DNA of 30,614 bases, from the IMG/VR virus record IMGVR_UViG_3300040751_001734, positions 1-30,614 of that record; one strand, written 5' to 3'. Positions 24,001 through 30,614 of this stretch are shown piece by piece. The translations under genes were made by a program, and so were the position numbers. A model generated the notes under the pieces. It saw only the letters and a list, made by a program, of their open reading frames with translations. It was not told the origin of the DNA and ran no database searches. This DNA comes from a virus. Numbering within the stretch: position 1 is the first letter of the stretch; every line of letters starts with the position of its first letter.

Positions 24001-24620
24001 ATCTAAATCCGCAAACACTACACGAAGTAGGGCCTGCATTAAAAGCACTTAATGAAGGTATACAAGCATTTACAGGTGGAAGCGTACTAGAAAGTTTAGG
24101 CGGTGCTATCAGTGGATTCTTTAGCGGACTGTTCGGCGGCGACGAATATGAAGATCTAATTGAAGATCTTAAGAAGTTTGAAGAAGTTAATACACGTAAG
24201 ATTTACGAAGTTGGTCAAGGCTTACAAGGTATTGCTAATTTTGTTGGCGGCGAAGTAGACGTTGGTGATATTAGAATTGGCACTGATCAGTTACAACGTT
24301 TAAGCGATCTTACCAAAACACTTGACAGCGACTCAATAAACAGTTATAATGATGCTTTAGAAGAATTGGTTGAAACTTTGAAAAAATTAACTGATGAACT
24401 AGGTGAAAATGCTGGAGTACAAGGCGAAAGCAATGCAAATGTTGCTACATTGTTGAATAATTTAACTACAGGATCCAATGAGAGCACCGGAGACAAGCTA
24501 GATCAGTTAAATAGTACTATGACAGCGGTATTGATGACATTACAAACAAGTGGTAGATATACACGTCAAACTAGAGACGCAGCAAGAGCAGGCGCAAACG
24601 ATTTGCAAGCAGGATTTTAA
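21054..24620 (+). CDS. Tail tape-measure protein
   Basis: 1188 residues, mostly helical, the longest gene in this block and next to gp26/portal genes. T4's tape measure gp29 has 590 residues. Hydrophobic segments occur near residues 85-110 (KIFGMFTSVIGAGIGIAQNL) and 663-708 (LLVIGAGALGLVGLAVALKA and following), the usual sign of a protein that enters the host membrane on ejection. A helical region around 565-630 has coiled-coil character. Residues about 735-1020 are 50-residue repeats. The end, from LDQLNSTMTAVLMTLQTSGR to AGANDLQAGF, is a pattern I associate with marine T4-like phages. By the tape-measure rule of about 1.5 angstrom per residue, the tail would be up to about 180 nm, if the whole chain were extended. 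Confidence 0.75.
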   Translation: MAEEVKIVDVAGGPAAEATLQKLLDSMRRLEKAAGGSGGGGSASSEAQSQYNRAVSEGTKTRKENTKAVEEATEATTSFSNALGRGVGKIFGMFTSVIGAGIGIAQNLFEAFGDGTGTLTDMIQTVPLIGGLLAKLTAPFDDALDSFRQLSTTGASFNNDLTQLRASAAGAKVSLASFTSFMAENSEKMAAFGGTVTQGAQAFARNRRALRAHEQDLLNMGLSFEDINEGLADYMYMMRAGSRAQTRDATTQAAAAASYTKNLMKLSKLTGEDIKSQQDALAQQRMNVAFQRKMATMSTEEQRRMNILMAETMQSGGQTAVNALMAEFLNMPALTDEMALYQSNFGESMNAIRRGLASVTDDQISAAQFDAQANQRLVDMLSGQSAAADRLGSLLDAAAAGADGPLATLNEMFTNAGIKYTDYLDANGRFDRERALADLAAAEEENEERNSLTRGLTNFQNQLRTLREKLELYLIGPLGNAIGPALEGLATAFENMNNSGFDEVFETVRTMIGNFANDIQTFGFKDALGNLLTDIGEAAKPVFDSMIQELKSMIFGQTREEVQAEIQETIDALSTAETDLTSKIAEINADMARGNLDPAQMAAARQDLANYEAQLTRVRDRQTEANTQFDNAEGSAGLMGAAFNTLKTFASGLATTFSELDTSTLLVIGAGALGLVGLAVALKAIAGPAALVMGAMGLAAGGLGFMFQGVSAVIDSITQGVGTLADGLDKLSKIDGSNLSVVGDGIGAIAPHLTDLAVGGVVASFISDGAFEKLAAGITALNGAQTGNMATVGVGLDSIQAALLKFSASAILTNFVGGNALQDITAGIDALNNAKTGNMATVAQGLDAVDGALAKFAAASFIANFVTNDALTALATGITALDSASVANMATIAAGMDAVAVPLAKFAAGGILASLMSDTALQDLAGGITAIDSAGVTNIPLVASAMDMLAGPLVTMAGTGVLLRFIGDNSFGNLASQLSQFENLNPQTLHEVGPALKALNEGIQAFTGGSVLESLGGAISGFFSGLFGGDEYEDLIEDLKKFEEVNTRKIYEVGQGLQGIANFVGGEVDVGDIRIGTDQLQRLSDLTKTLDSDSINSYNDALEELVETLKKLTDELGENAGVQGESNANVATLLNNLTTGSNESTGDKLDQLNSTMTAVLMTLQTSGRYTRQTRDAARAGANDLQAGF
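23261..24160 (+). repeat. Six tandem 150-bp (50-residue) repeats inside the tape-measure gene
   Basis: The segment TGNMATV or an equivalent recurs with its codons at exactly 150-base steps: starts near 23261, 23411, 23561, 23711, 23861 and 24011. The consensus is roughly N-(x)-x-T-V-(x)-x-G-L-D-A-(x)6-K-F-(x)8-F-(x)3-A-L-x-x-L-A-x-G-I-x-A-L. A seventh, more distant copy (TRKIYEVGQGLQGI) follows near 24191, after 30 extra bases. Central copies share nearly identical DNA (AGGCAACATGGCAACTGTTG twice), so some duplication is recent. Confidence 0.85.
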
Positions 24621-24623
24621 TAA

Positions 24624-26369
24624 ATGAGTTGGAAAAAACACTTTACACCCGTTGATCAAATGTATGGACAATCTAGTCCATTTACAAAAGCTAGTGGTTC
24701 ACAACCGGGTCCTGCACGATCAAACTATTCATCGTATCTACCAGATGTATATGTAGGTTCACCTAATCGTATTGAACGTTACGGTCAATACAACACAATG
24801 GATTTAGATTCAGAAGTTAATGCTGCATTAGATATTTTAGCAGAATTTTGTTCTCAAAAGAATGGTCAAAATAAAACTCCATTTATTATGGATTTTAAAG
24901 AAACCGCTACAAATTCAGAAACAACTATCTTAGCAAAATATTTGCAACAATGGTGTAAACTACAAAATTTTGAAACACGTATGTTCCGTATTTTACGTAA
25001 TACATTTAAATACGGAGATTCATTTTTTATTAGAGATCCGGAAACTAAAAAATTGTTTCATGTTGATCCTGCAAAAATTACACGTATTATTGTTAATGAA
25101 AGTGAAGGTAAAGAGCCTGAACAATATGTTGTAAAAGATTTTAATTTAAATTTTAAAGAAATGGTAGCAACAACACCATTTCAAACTAATGGTAACGTTA
25201 CCGGGGGAGGGGACGGATACTTACAAGGCGGCGTTCGAGGAATGGTTGGCAATGTTAATACAAGTGCCGGAGGCGGACGTTTCCAACAAGAAGATAATGA
25301 AATTGCTGTAGATGCAGAACATGTAGTTCATTTAAGTTTAAGTGAAGGTTTAGATAATAACTTTCCGTTTGGTAATTCATTATTAGAAACAGTTTTTAAG
25401 GTATTCAAGCAAAAAGAATTGCTTGAGGATGCGATTATTATCTATCGTGTCCAACGTGCGCCGGAGCGCAGAGTATTTTACGTTGATGTGGGCAACATGC
25501 CGTCGCACTTAGCGATGCAATTTGTTGAAAGAGTAAAAACGGAAATCCATCAAAGAAGGATCCCATCGGCAACAGGGGGCGGTCAGAATGTCATAGACAG
25601 CTCATATAATCCTCTGTCAATCAACGAAGACTACTTTTTCCCACAGACCGCGGAAGGTAGAGGCTCAAAAGTTGAAACATTACCAGGAGGTACAAACCTT
25701 GGCGAAATTGATGATCTAAGATATTTTACTAATAAACTAGTACGTGGCTTACGAATTCCTTCAAGTTATCTTCCAACCGGACAAGATGACGGTGCTACAT
25801 CATTTCAAGATGGGCGTGTAGGCACAGCATACATCCAAGAATTGCGTTTTAACACATATTGCGAGCGTCTACAAAATCTTGTTATCGAAGAGTTAAATCA
25901 AGAATTTAAACGTTACATTTTAGAAAAAGGTGTTAACGTAGACATATCAATGTTTGATTTAAGATTTCAACCACCACAAAACTTTGCTGCATATAGACAA
26001 AGCGAAATTGATAATGCCCGTGTACCAACATATACACAGATGGCTCAAATACCATATATGTCAAATAGATTTGCACTTAAACGCTTCTTAGGCATGACAG
26101 ACGAAGAGCTTGCAGAAAACGAACGTTTATGGCGTGAAGAAAATGACGAAAACTTAGAACCACAACCAACTGATGCCAGTGCAGAAATGAGAGGTGCAGG
26201 TGTTAGTGGTGCAGGTATTGCATCAGATCTTTCAGGAACTGAAGACGAAGCCGGAGGCGAAATGGCTCCAGATATGGGAGGAGAAGCAACACCTCCAGAC
26301 ACAGCAACAGACCAAACTATAGGCGGCGGCGCAGGTGGCGGCGGCGCGGCAACAGACCAAACGATATAA
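24624..26369 (+). CDS. gp20: Portal vertex protein gp20
   Basis: 581 residues (T4: 524). gp20 forms the dodecameric portal through which DNA is packaged and which nucleates prohead assembly. Recognisable stretches are NTMDLDSEVNAALDILAEFC (about 53-72), KYGDSFFIRDPETKK (130-145), IIIYRVQRAPERRVFYVDVG (272-291) and LRIPSSYLPTGQDDGATSF (about 375-395). The C-terminus carries a Gly/Ala/Thr-rich tail with the phrase ATDQTI twice. Three bases separate it from the tape-measure stop. A tract around 25430-25680 is much richer in GC than the rest of the gene. A late promoter overlaps its stop codon. Confidence 0.95.
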   Translation: MSWKKHFTPVDQMYGQSSPFTKASGSQPGPARSNYSSYLPDVYVGSPNRIERYGQYNTMDLDSEVNAALDILAEFCSQKNGQNKTPFIMDFKETATNSETTILAKYLQQWCKLQNFETRMFRILRNTFKYGDSFFIRDPETKKLFHVDPAKITRIIVNESEGKEPEQYVVKDFNLNFKEMVATTPFQTNGNVTGGGDGYLQGGVRGMVGNVNTSAGGGRFQQEDNEIAVDAEHVVHLSLSEGLDNNFPFGNSLLETVFKVFKQKELLEDAIIIYRVQRAPERRVFYVDVGNMPSHLAMQFVERVKTEIHQRRIPSATGGGQNVIDSSYNPLSINEDYFFPQTAEGRGSKVETLPGGTNLGEIDDLRYFTNKLVRGLRIPSSYLPTGQDDGATSFQDGRVGTAYIQELRFNTYCERLQNLVIEELNQEFKRYILEKGVNVDISMFDLRFQPPQNFAAYRQSEIDNARVPTYTQMAQIPYMSNRFALKRFLGMTDEELAENERLWREENDENLEPQPTDASAEMRGAGVSGAGIASDLSGTEDEAGGEMAPDMGGEATPPDTATDQTIGGGAGGGGAATDQTI

Positions 26370-26372
26370 ATA
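26365..26372 (+). promoter_or_regulatory. T4-type late promoter at the end of gp20
   Basis: A perfect TATAAATA followed by C, containing the gp20 stop codon. The expected start, near 26379, falls on the ATG of the next gene (26378), so that gene would have no leader. The promoter may mainly serve genes from 26627 on. Confidence 0.7.
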
Positions 26373-26377
26373 CTACT

Positions 26378-26623
26378 ATGATACTACGTGAACTATTTTA
26401 TTACGACAAAGAAACATTAGATCCTATAGAAGACACTATGTATGACGAGGAGTCTGACACATCTCCTGTTGAATATGACGATACACGTAAAACAAGACTA
26501 ACCCTTAGTCAAATTAACAAAGTAAGAAAAGCTGCTGAACTACATACTAAAGAAGAAGCAAAAGATTTGCATTTTGTACGTCAAATGTACGGAATTGCTG
26601 CTAATGCAGAAGCTGCGGTATGA
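26378..26623 (+). CDS. Small conserved protein after gp20 (possible prohead core component)
   Basis: 81 residues: MILRELFYYDKET, a polar acidic segment (EDTMYDEESDTSP), then DDTRKTRLTLSQINKVRKAAE and a helical end with KDLHFVRQMYGIAANAEAA. I have an impression of this protein following the portal gene in other marine T4-like phages but know no function. In T4 the same place holds gp67, a small prohead core protein; the correspondence is by position only. There is no convincing Shine-Dalgarno, and the start lies on the predicted late transcription start. It ends three bases before the next gene. Confidence 0.75.
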   Translation: MILRELFYYDKETLDPIEDTMYDEESDTSPVEYDDTRKTRLTLSQINKVRKAAELHTKEEAKDLHFVRQMYGIAANAEAAV

Positions 26624-26626
26624 TAA

Positions 26627-27217
26627 ATGAAAAGAGCGTTTGTTTGTGGTAACGGCACTAGCCGTAACTTTATTTCAATAGAAGAATTAAAAAAACACGG
26701 TAAAGTATATGCATGTAATGCTGTATACCGTGAATCTCGACCTGATTACTTAATCGCTGTAGATCCTAAAATGATAGTTGAAATAACTTATAATGGATTT
26801 CAACTAGAAAACGAAGTATGGACAAATCCTAATAAACGATTTGACGGACATAAGTTTGAAAAGTTAAATTATTTTAATCCTTCAAAAGGTTGGTCAAGTG
26901 GACCAACAGCACTATGGTTAGCAGGACAGCATGTGTATGACGAAATATACATGTTAGGTTTTGACTTCCAGGGATTAGATAACGGAAAAAGATTTAATAA
27001 TGTATTTGCAGATACGCCTAATTATAAAAAATCTAATCAACCAGCAACATTTTACGGAAATTGGTTAAGACAAACTGAAACAGTAATTAAAGAAAACTCA
27101 AATATTAACTTTATAAGAGTAATACAGCCAGATAATTTCATACCTCCTCAGCTAAATAATTTTAGAAACTTTAGTACTTTACAAGCTAAAGATTTTGAAG
27201 AAAGACTGAAAAATTAA
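26627..27217 (+). CDS. Rossmann-type glycosyltransferase-like protein (GT42/DUF115-like), uncertain
   Basis: 196 residues. It starts KRAFVCGNGTSRNF (a GNGxS loop), then VYACNAVYRESRPDYLIAVD (residues 31-50), later SSGPTALWLAGQ (91-102) and DEIYMLGFDFQG (106-117). The order GNGxS, NxxY plus a D near the end of a strand, SGxxA, and a LxGxDF strand is what I know from alpha-2,3-sialyltransferases of GT42 and from DUF115 (MAF/MptE-like) proteins. Its donor and acceptor cannot be told. It sits inside the head operon with no regulatory break, so it may modify a virion protein or host surface. The structural resemblance is my reading, not a search result. Confidence 0.6.
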   Translation: MKRAFVCGNGTSRNFISIEELKKHGKVYACNAVYRESRPDYLIAVDPKMIVEITYNGFQLENEVWTNPNKRFDGHKFEKLNYFNPSKGWSSGPTALWLAGQHVYDEIYMLGFDFQGLDNGKRFNNVFADTPNYKKSNQPATFYGNWLRQTETVIKENSNINFIRVIQPDNFIPPQLNNFRNFSTLQAKDFEERLKN

Positions 27218-27224
27218 CCACTCT

Positions 27225-27248
27225 GGCCAAAATCGTGCATTTTTGGCC
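27225..27248 (+). terminator. Possible terminator or RNA hairpin
   Basis: GGCCAAAA, an 8-base loop, then TTTTGGCC, a perfect 8-bp stem seven bases after the stop of the 26627 gene. It is followed by TATTTC rather than a solid T-run, so it may be partial, or may stabilise the upstream message. Confidence 0.5.
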
Positions 27249-27270
27249 TATTTCTATGCATATATTTCCC

Positions 27271-27278
27271 TATAAACT
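27271..27278 (+). promoter_or_regulatory. Weak late-promoter-like element before the acidic core gene
   Basis: TATAAACT matches TATAAATA at six of eight positions and would start transcription near 27285, leaving about 44 leader bases with AGGAGA before the ATG at 27329. It sits after the hairpin at 27225, where a fresh promoter would be useful. Confidence 0.3.
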
Positions 27279-27328
27279 AAATATTATTGACAGCCTTACC
27301 ATAGGTAAATCATTTATAGGAGAAAATA

Positions 27329-28306
27329 ATGGCAAATCGCAACAAGTTTGAAGAAATGCTTGAGCGTCTAGTCAATGAAGACAAGGCAGGCGCAGAAGAG
27401 CTATTCCACGAAATCGTGGTAGAAAAATCAAGAGATATTTACGAATCACTACTAGAAGACGACTTAGACATCGAAGAAGAAACCGATGAAGAAGTTGAAG
27501 AAGCTAGTGACGAAGAAGTTGAAGAAGCAACTGACGAAGAAGTAGAAGAGTCAGATGACGAAGAAGTAGATGAAAACTTCGATCTAGACGAATTTGAAGT
27601 CGAAGCTGACCCAATGGATATGGGCGGTGATCCAGCAGACGATATGATGGGTGACTTAGAAGGCGGCGACGAAGAAGGTGAAGAAGGCGAAGAAGACGAA
27701 GGTGAAGAAGGCGATATGGAAGATCGTGTTGAAGACCTAGAAGATGCGCTAGAAGACCTAAAAGCAGAATTTGAAAAAATGATGGCCGGCGATGACGACG
27801 GCGAAGAAGATTCCGGCGACATGGATGACATGGACGACGGTGAAGAAGAGGCTGAAGAAGAGTCTCTATACTTTGGCGAAGCTGAAGATGAAGAAGTAGA
27901 AGAATCAGATGACGAAGAAGTTGATGAAGCGTCAGATGAAGAAGTTGAAGAAGGCGAAAAGTCAGCAACAGAACAAATGCGTGAATACGTAGAGAAAGTT
28001 GCAGGCGGTCACGGTGCTGAAACAAAAGGCAAAGGTGAAACAGCTGACAACAAAAAATCACCAGTAGCAGGCAAAAATGATATGGGCGGCACAGCCTCTA
28101 ACATCGTTGCAGGCGGCGAAGGTTCAGAAGCTGGTCCAAAAGGCGGACTAGGTGATGACAACGCTAAGGAAGAAAATGCAGGTAATGTAAATGTTCCAGG
28201 TGGTAAAGCATCTAAGTCAATGAAAGCTATGCCAAAAGGCCACGGCGCTGAGAAAAAAGGCGCAGGCGAAACAGCAGCTAATAAAAAATCAACAATTGGC
28301 AGCTAA
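27329..28306 (+). CDS. Highly acidic prohead core protein candidate
   Basis: 325 residues. The first 45 form a helix (KFEEMLERLVNEDKAGAEEL, then FHEIVVEKSRDIYESLL) of the sort I associate with core proteins between portal and protease genes in marine T4-like phages. An extreme Asp/Glu region (about 45-215) has 8-residue repeats of the type EEVEEA(S/T)D. The last 110 residues are Gly/Lys/Ala-rich, with two related segments, HGAETKGKGETADNKKS and HGAEKKGAGETAANKKS. By position it corresponds to T4 gp67/gp68, acidic core proteins degraded by gp21. Strong Shine-Dalgarno AGGAGA. The acidic part is expected to mimic DNA charge inside the prohead (inference). Confidence 0.7.
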   Translation: MANRNKFEEMLERLVNEDKAGAEELFHEIVVEKSRDIYESLLEDDLDIEEETDEEVEEASDEEVEEATDEEVEESDDEEVDENFDLDEFEVEADPMDMGGDPADDMMGDLEGGDEEGEEGEEDEGEEGDMEDRVEDLEDALEDLKAEFEKMMAGDDDGEEDSGDMDDMDDGEEEAEEESLYFGEAEDEEVEESDDEEVDEASDEEVEEGEKSATEQMREYVEKVAGGHGAETKGKGETADNKKSPVAGKNDMGGTASNIVAGGEGSEAGPKGGLGDDNAKEENAGNVNVPGGKASKSMKAMPKGHGAEKKGAGETAANKKSTIGS

Positions 28307-28319
28307 TAAGGAAGTTTGA

Positions 28320-28949
28320 ATGAGAAACTTACGAGAGCATTTGACATTTGACCAAGCAAACATGGTCGTAGAGTCTTCGGAAAACTCAAAAGGCGGCAAA
28401 GACCTTTATATGAAAGGTATTTGCATACAAGGCGGAGTACGCAATGCTAACCAGCGTGTATATCCTGTGAATGAGATTGGAAGGGCTGTCAAAACTCTCA
28501 ACGATCAAATAAGCGGAGGTTATAGTGTTCTCGGCGAAGTTGATCATCCAGATGGACTCAACATTAACCTAGACCGTGTAAGTCATATGATTACAGAAAT
28601 GTGGATGGATGGCCCAAATGGTTACGGCAAAATGAAAATTCTACCAACCCCTATGGGACAGCTAGTACAAACAATGCTTGAAAGCGGAGTTAAACTAGGT
28701 GTTTCATCAAGGGGCTCTGGTAATGTAGTAGAAGGATCAGGCGAAGTATCTGATTTTGAAATAATCACCGTGGACGTCGTGGCACAGCCTAGCGCCCCTG
28801 GTGCATATCCAACCCCAGTATATGAGCATTTAATGAATGCAAGGGGCGGTTATAAGGCATACGAACTTGCACAGGCAACAAAACACGACGATAAGGCACA
28901 AAAGTATCTTAAGGAATCGCTGGTTAATATAATCAGCAAACTCCAATAA
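28320..28949 (+). CDS. gp21: Prohead protease gp21
   Basis: 209 residues (T4: 212). This serine protease of the herpesvirus-assemblin type digests the prohead core and trims capsid proteins. H76 in LGEVDHPDG and S129/S130 in GVSSRGSG are the expected catalytic region, and VDVVAQPSAPGA (151-162) follows as in the family. Shine-Dalgarno AAGGAAG precedes the ATG; the gene starts 13 bases after the acidic core gene and is followed by gp22, exactly as in T4. Confidence 0.95.
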   Translation: MRNLREHLTFDQANMVVESSENSKGGKDLYMKGICIQGGVRNANQRVYPVNEIGRAVKTLNDQISGGYSVLGEVDHPDGLNINLDRVSHMITEMWMDGPNGYGKMKILPTPMGQLVQTMLESGVKLGVSSRGSGNVVEGSGEVSDFEIITVDVVAQPSAPGAYPTPVYEHLMNARGGYKAYELAQATKHDDKAQKYLKESLVNIISKLQ

Positions 28950-28964
28950 TGAGGAGAAAATAAT

Positions 28965-30065
28965 ATGTTGGATGCACTAAAAACACTGTTTGAGAACGAT
29001 GTAGTTTCTGAACAAGTGCGTCAAGAAATTGAAGAGGCTTGGGAAGCAAAGGTTAAAGAAAACCGTGTTGCTGCTACAGCTGAACTTCGTGAAGAATTTG
29101 CTCAGAAATATGAGCATGACAAAGCCGTAATGGTCGAAGCAATCGATAAAATGTTGTCTGAAAAGCTACAAGAAGAAATTGCTGAATTCCAAGAAGATCG
29201 CAAACAACTTGCAGAGCAAAAAGCAAAATATGCTGTTGCAATGCGTGAAAATGCAGATCTACTAAAAGGTTTTGTAATGGAACAACTTTCAAAAGAAGTT
29301 TCAGAACTACATGAAGATCAAAAAGCTATGGCAGAAAACTTTTCTAAGTTAGAAGAATTTGTTGTAGAAGCACTTGCTAAAGAATTAGCAGAGTTCCATG
29401 AAGACAAAAAAGACTTAGCTGAAACAAAAGTACGATTAGTACGTGAAGCTAAAACCCACTTCGCTAAGGTTAAAACTAGCTTTATCGAAAGAAGTGCTAA
29501 GGCTGTATCTGAAACTGTTGACAAAGCTCTTAAAGCAGAGATTGGTCAACTTAAAGAAGATATCGAAGAAGCACGTAGAAACGACTTTGGTCGTAAACTG
29601 TTTGAAGCATTTGCATCTGAGTACGCAGGAAGCTATCTAAATGAGAAATCAGAGACAGCTAAACTGATGAAAGTACTAGACGCAAAAGACAAGCAACTAG
29701 CAGAAGCAAAGAATTTTGCTGTTAAAGCTAAAAACCTAGTCGAAAGCAAAGAACAAGAAATCATGCGTATTAGCGATCAAGCTAGCCGCGCAAAGATTAT
29801 GAACGAACTGACAGCACCTTTGTCGAAAGATCAAAAGGACATTATGTCAGACTTACTGGAATCGGTACAAACAAACAAACTTCAAAGTGCGTTTGATAAG
29901 TACCTACCGGCTGTTATCGACGGTAACACTCCAGCCAAGAAAAAGGCAATATTATCAGAGGCAAAATCAATTACAGGCAATAAAGAAGAAACTAACGTTA
30001 GTAGTAATGCAAGAAAGGTAGATAGCAATGTGCTAGATATCCGTAAACTTGCAGGATTAAATTAA
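28965..30065 (+). CDS. gp22: Prohead scaffold protein gp22
   Basis: 366 residues (T4: 269), almost entirely helical with coiled-coil character. gp22 is the main internal scaffold around which gp23 assembles, and is cut to small peptides by gp21. Three related segments are visible: EIAEFQEDRKQLAE (71-84), EVSELHEDQKAMAE (111-124) and ELAEFHEDKKDLAE (140-153). The extra length over T4 is probably in this duplicated part. The end is basic/polar (NVSSNARKVDSNVLDIRKL). GAGGAG lies 8 bases before the ATG. It is preceded by gp21 and followed by gp23, the T4 order. Confidence 0.92.
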   Translation: MLDALKTLFENDVVSEQVRQEIEEAWEAKVKENRVAATAELREEFAQKYEHDKAVMVEAIDKMLSEKLQEEIAEFQEDRKQLAEQKAKYAVAMRENADLLKGFVMEQLSKEVSELHEDQKAMAENFSKLEEFVVEALAKELAEFHEDKKDLAETKVRLVREAKTHFAKVKTSFIERSAKAVSETVDKALKAEIGQLKEDIEEARRNDFGRKLFEAFASEYAGSYLNEKSETAKLMKVLDAKDKQLAEAKNFAVKAKNLVESKEQEIMRISDQASRAKIMNELTAPLSKDQKDIMSDLLESVQTNKLQSAFDKYLPAVIDGNTPAKKKAILSEAKSITGNKEETNVSSNARKVDSNVLDIRKLAGLN

Positions 30066-30075
30066 GGAGATAATA

Positions 30076-30614
30076 ATGTCAGAACTACTAGAAGGTCGCT
30101 GGCAGGAGACTAAAGACGCCCTATTAGAAGGCCTTTCAGGCAACAAGAAGTCAGTAATGGCTTCAACACTTGAGAACACTCGCAAGTATTTGTCAGAAAG
30201 TGCAACAGCAGGGGCAACTTCCGCCGGTAACGTAGCAACTCTAAACAGAGTTATTTTACCCGTCATCAGACGTGTAATGCCAACAGTGATCGCTAATGAG
30301 ATCGTTGGTGTTCAGCCTATGACAGGTCCAGTGGGTCAAATCCACACACTACGTGTTCGCTATAGCGACACAGCTGATAACGTAGTAGCAGGTGATGAGG
30401 CAATGAGCCCATTCAAAATTGCTGCTGCATATTCAGGTAATGATGATGACAGCAACCCAGCAGCTAACAGCACAGCAGCTTTAGAAGGTGCAGCTGGTAA
30501 GCGTATGTCAATTCAGATCTTGAAGCAAACAGTAGAAGCAAAAACCAGAAAGCTATCAGCTCGCTGGACTTTTGAAGCTGCTCAAGATGCTCAAGCTCAA
30601 CATGGAATTGATGT
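30076..30614 (+). CDS. gp23: Major capsid protein gp23, N-terminal part (partial)
   Basis: The gene runs off the right edge; 179 complete codons are present. The ATG at 30076 has AAGGAGA 7 bases upstream, and the protein starts MSELLEGRWQETKDA. Diagnostic gp23 segments follow: LNRVILPVIRRVMPTVIANE (about 55-74), VGVQPMTGPVGQIHTLRVRY (76-95) and KTRKLSARWTFEAAQD (about 155-170). A gp21-type cleavage sequence L-x-E occurs as YLSE at residues 38-41, so the mature protein may begin at S42. T4 gp23 is cut after residue 65, so the propeptide here is shorter. Confidence 0.96.
   Translation, partial: MSELLEGRWQETKDALLEGLSGNKKSVMASTLENTRKYLSESATAGATSAGNVATLNRVILPVIRRVMPTVIANEIVGVQPMTGPVGQIHTLRVRYSDTADNVVAGDEAMSPFKIAAAYSGNDDDSNPAANSTAALEGAAGKRMSIQILKQTVEAKTRKLSARWTFEAAQDAQAQHGID

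Noticed and set aside
27287-27315. TTGACA before the acidic core gene as a sigma70 promoter
   Set aside because: At 16-18 bases downstream there is no acceptable -10 box (TCATTT and neighbours); the two real early promoters both have exact 17-base spacers and strong -10 boxes.
27439-28061. Minus-strand open frames of 130 and 185 residues opposite the acidic protein
   Set aside because: Their Ser- or Leu/His-only composition is the complement of GAA/GAC repeats; not genes.
1-30614. CRISPR arrays, insertion sequences, integrase or attachment sites
   Set aside because: No spaced direct repeats other than in-gene protein repeats, no transposase or integrase reading frame, and no tRNA end were seen.

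Overview
The window is part of an AT-rich, T4-like (myovirus) phage genome. The type is the marine kind related to cyanophages and pelagiphages, judged from diagnostic T4-type proteins (gp6, gp25, gp53, gp55, gp47, gp46, gp26-like, gp20, gp21, gp22, gp23), low GC, and long marine-style virion proteins beside them. The host cannot be read from the sequence. No tRNA, integrase, insertion sequence or CRISPR array was seen.

Layout. (1) Positions 1-12303, minus strand: a baseplate operon read right to left: tail-tube-cap-like protein, gp53, a 1000-residue hub protein, gp5 with a C-terminal glycoside hydrolase, an amidase/peptidase, gp25, gp6, and the start of a giant structural protein. Genes abut or overlap by one base. 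(2) 12379-16726, plus strand: an early-type block of late sigma gp55, recombination nuclease gp47/gp46, a small helical protein and a GIY-YIG endonuclease. Two near-consensus sigma70 promoters (17-bp spacers) serve it. (3) 16727-17259: a gene-free stretch dense in hairpins that ends in a terminator-like hairpin, then a perfect late promoter. (4) 17260-19892, plus: two Ala/Gly/Lys-rich proteins of unknown role. (5) 19889-20976, minus: gp26-like protein and a small gene just downstream, joined by what looks like a -1 ribosomal frameshift signal. (6) 21054-30614, plus: tape measure with exact 50-residue repeats, portal gp20, a small conserved protein, a glycosyltransferase-like protein, an acidic prohead core protein, protease gp21, scaffold gp22 and the start of major capsid protein gp23.

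How it fits together. Host RNA polymerase would first read gp55 and gp47/46 from the sigma70 promoters. gp55 then directs polymerase to TATAAATA late promoters, seen ahead of the 17260 gene, both sides of 20976/21054, the end of gp20 and, as variants, the baseplate genes. The head genes build a prohead around a gp22/acidic core that gp21 digests; the baseplate and tape-measure genes build the contractile tail.

The strongest new observation is the gp26-like frameshift cassette (20096-20128): a slippery AAATTTT, a 10-nt spacer and a 5-bp hairpin place the ribosome in the frame of the small downstream gene, which otherwise has only a poor GTG start. This is the arrangement of tail-assembly chaperones in other long-tailed phages. 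Second is the structured, unassigned RNA-like region at 16727-17139.
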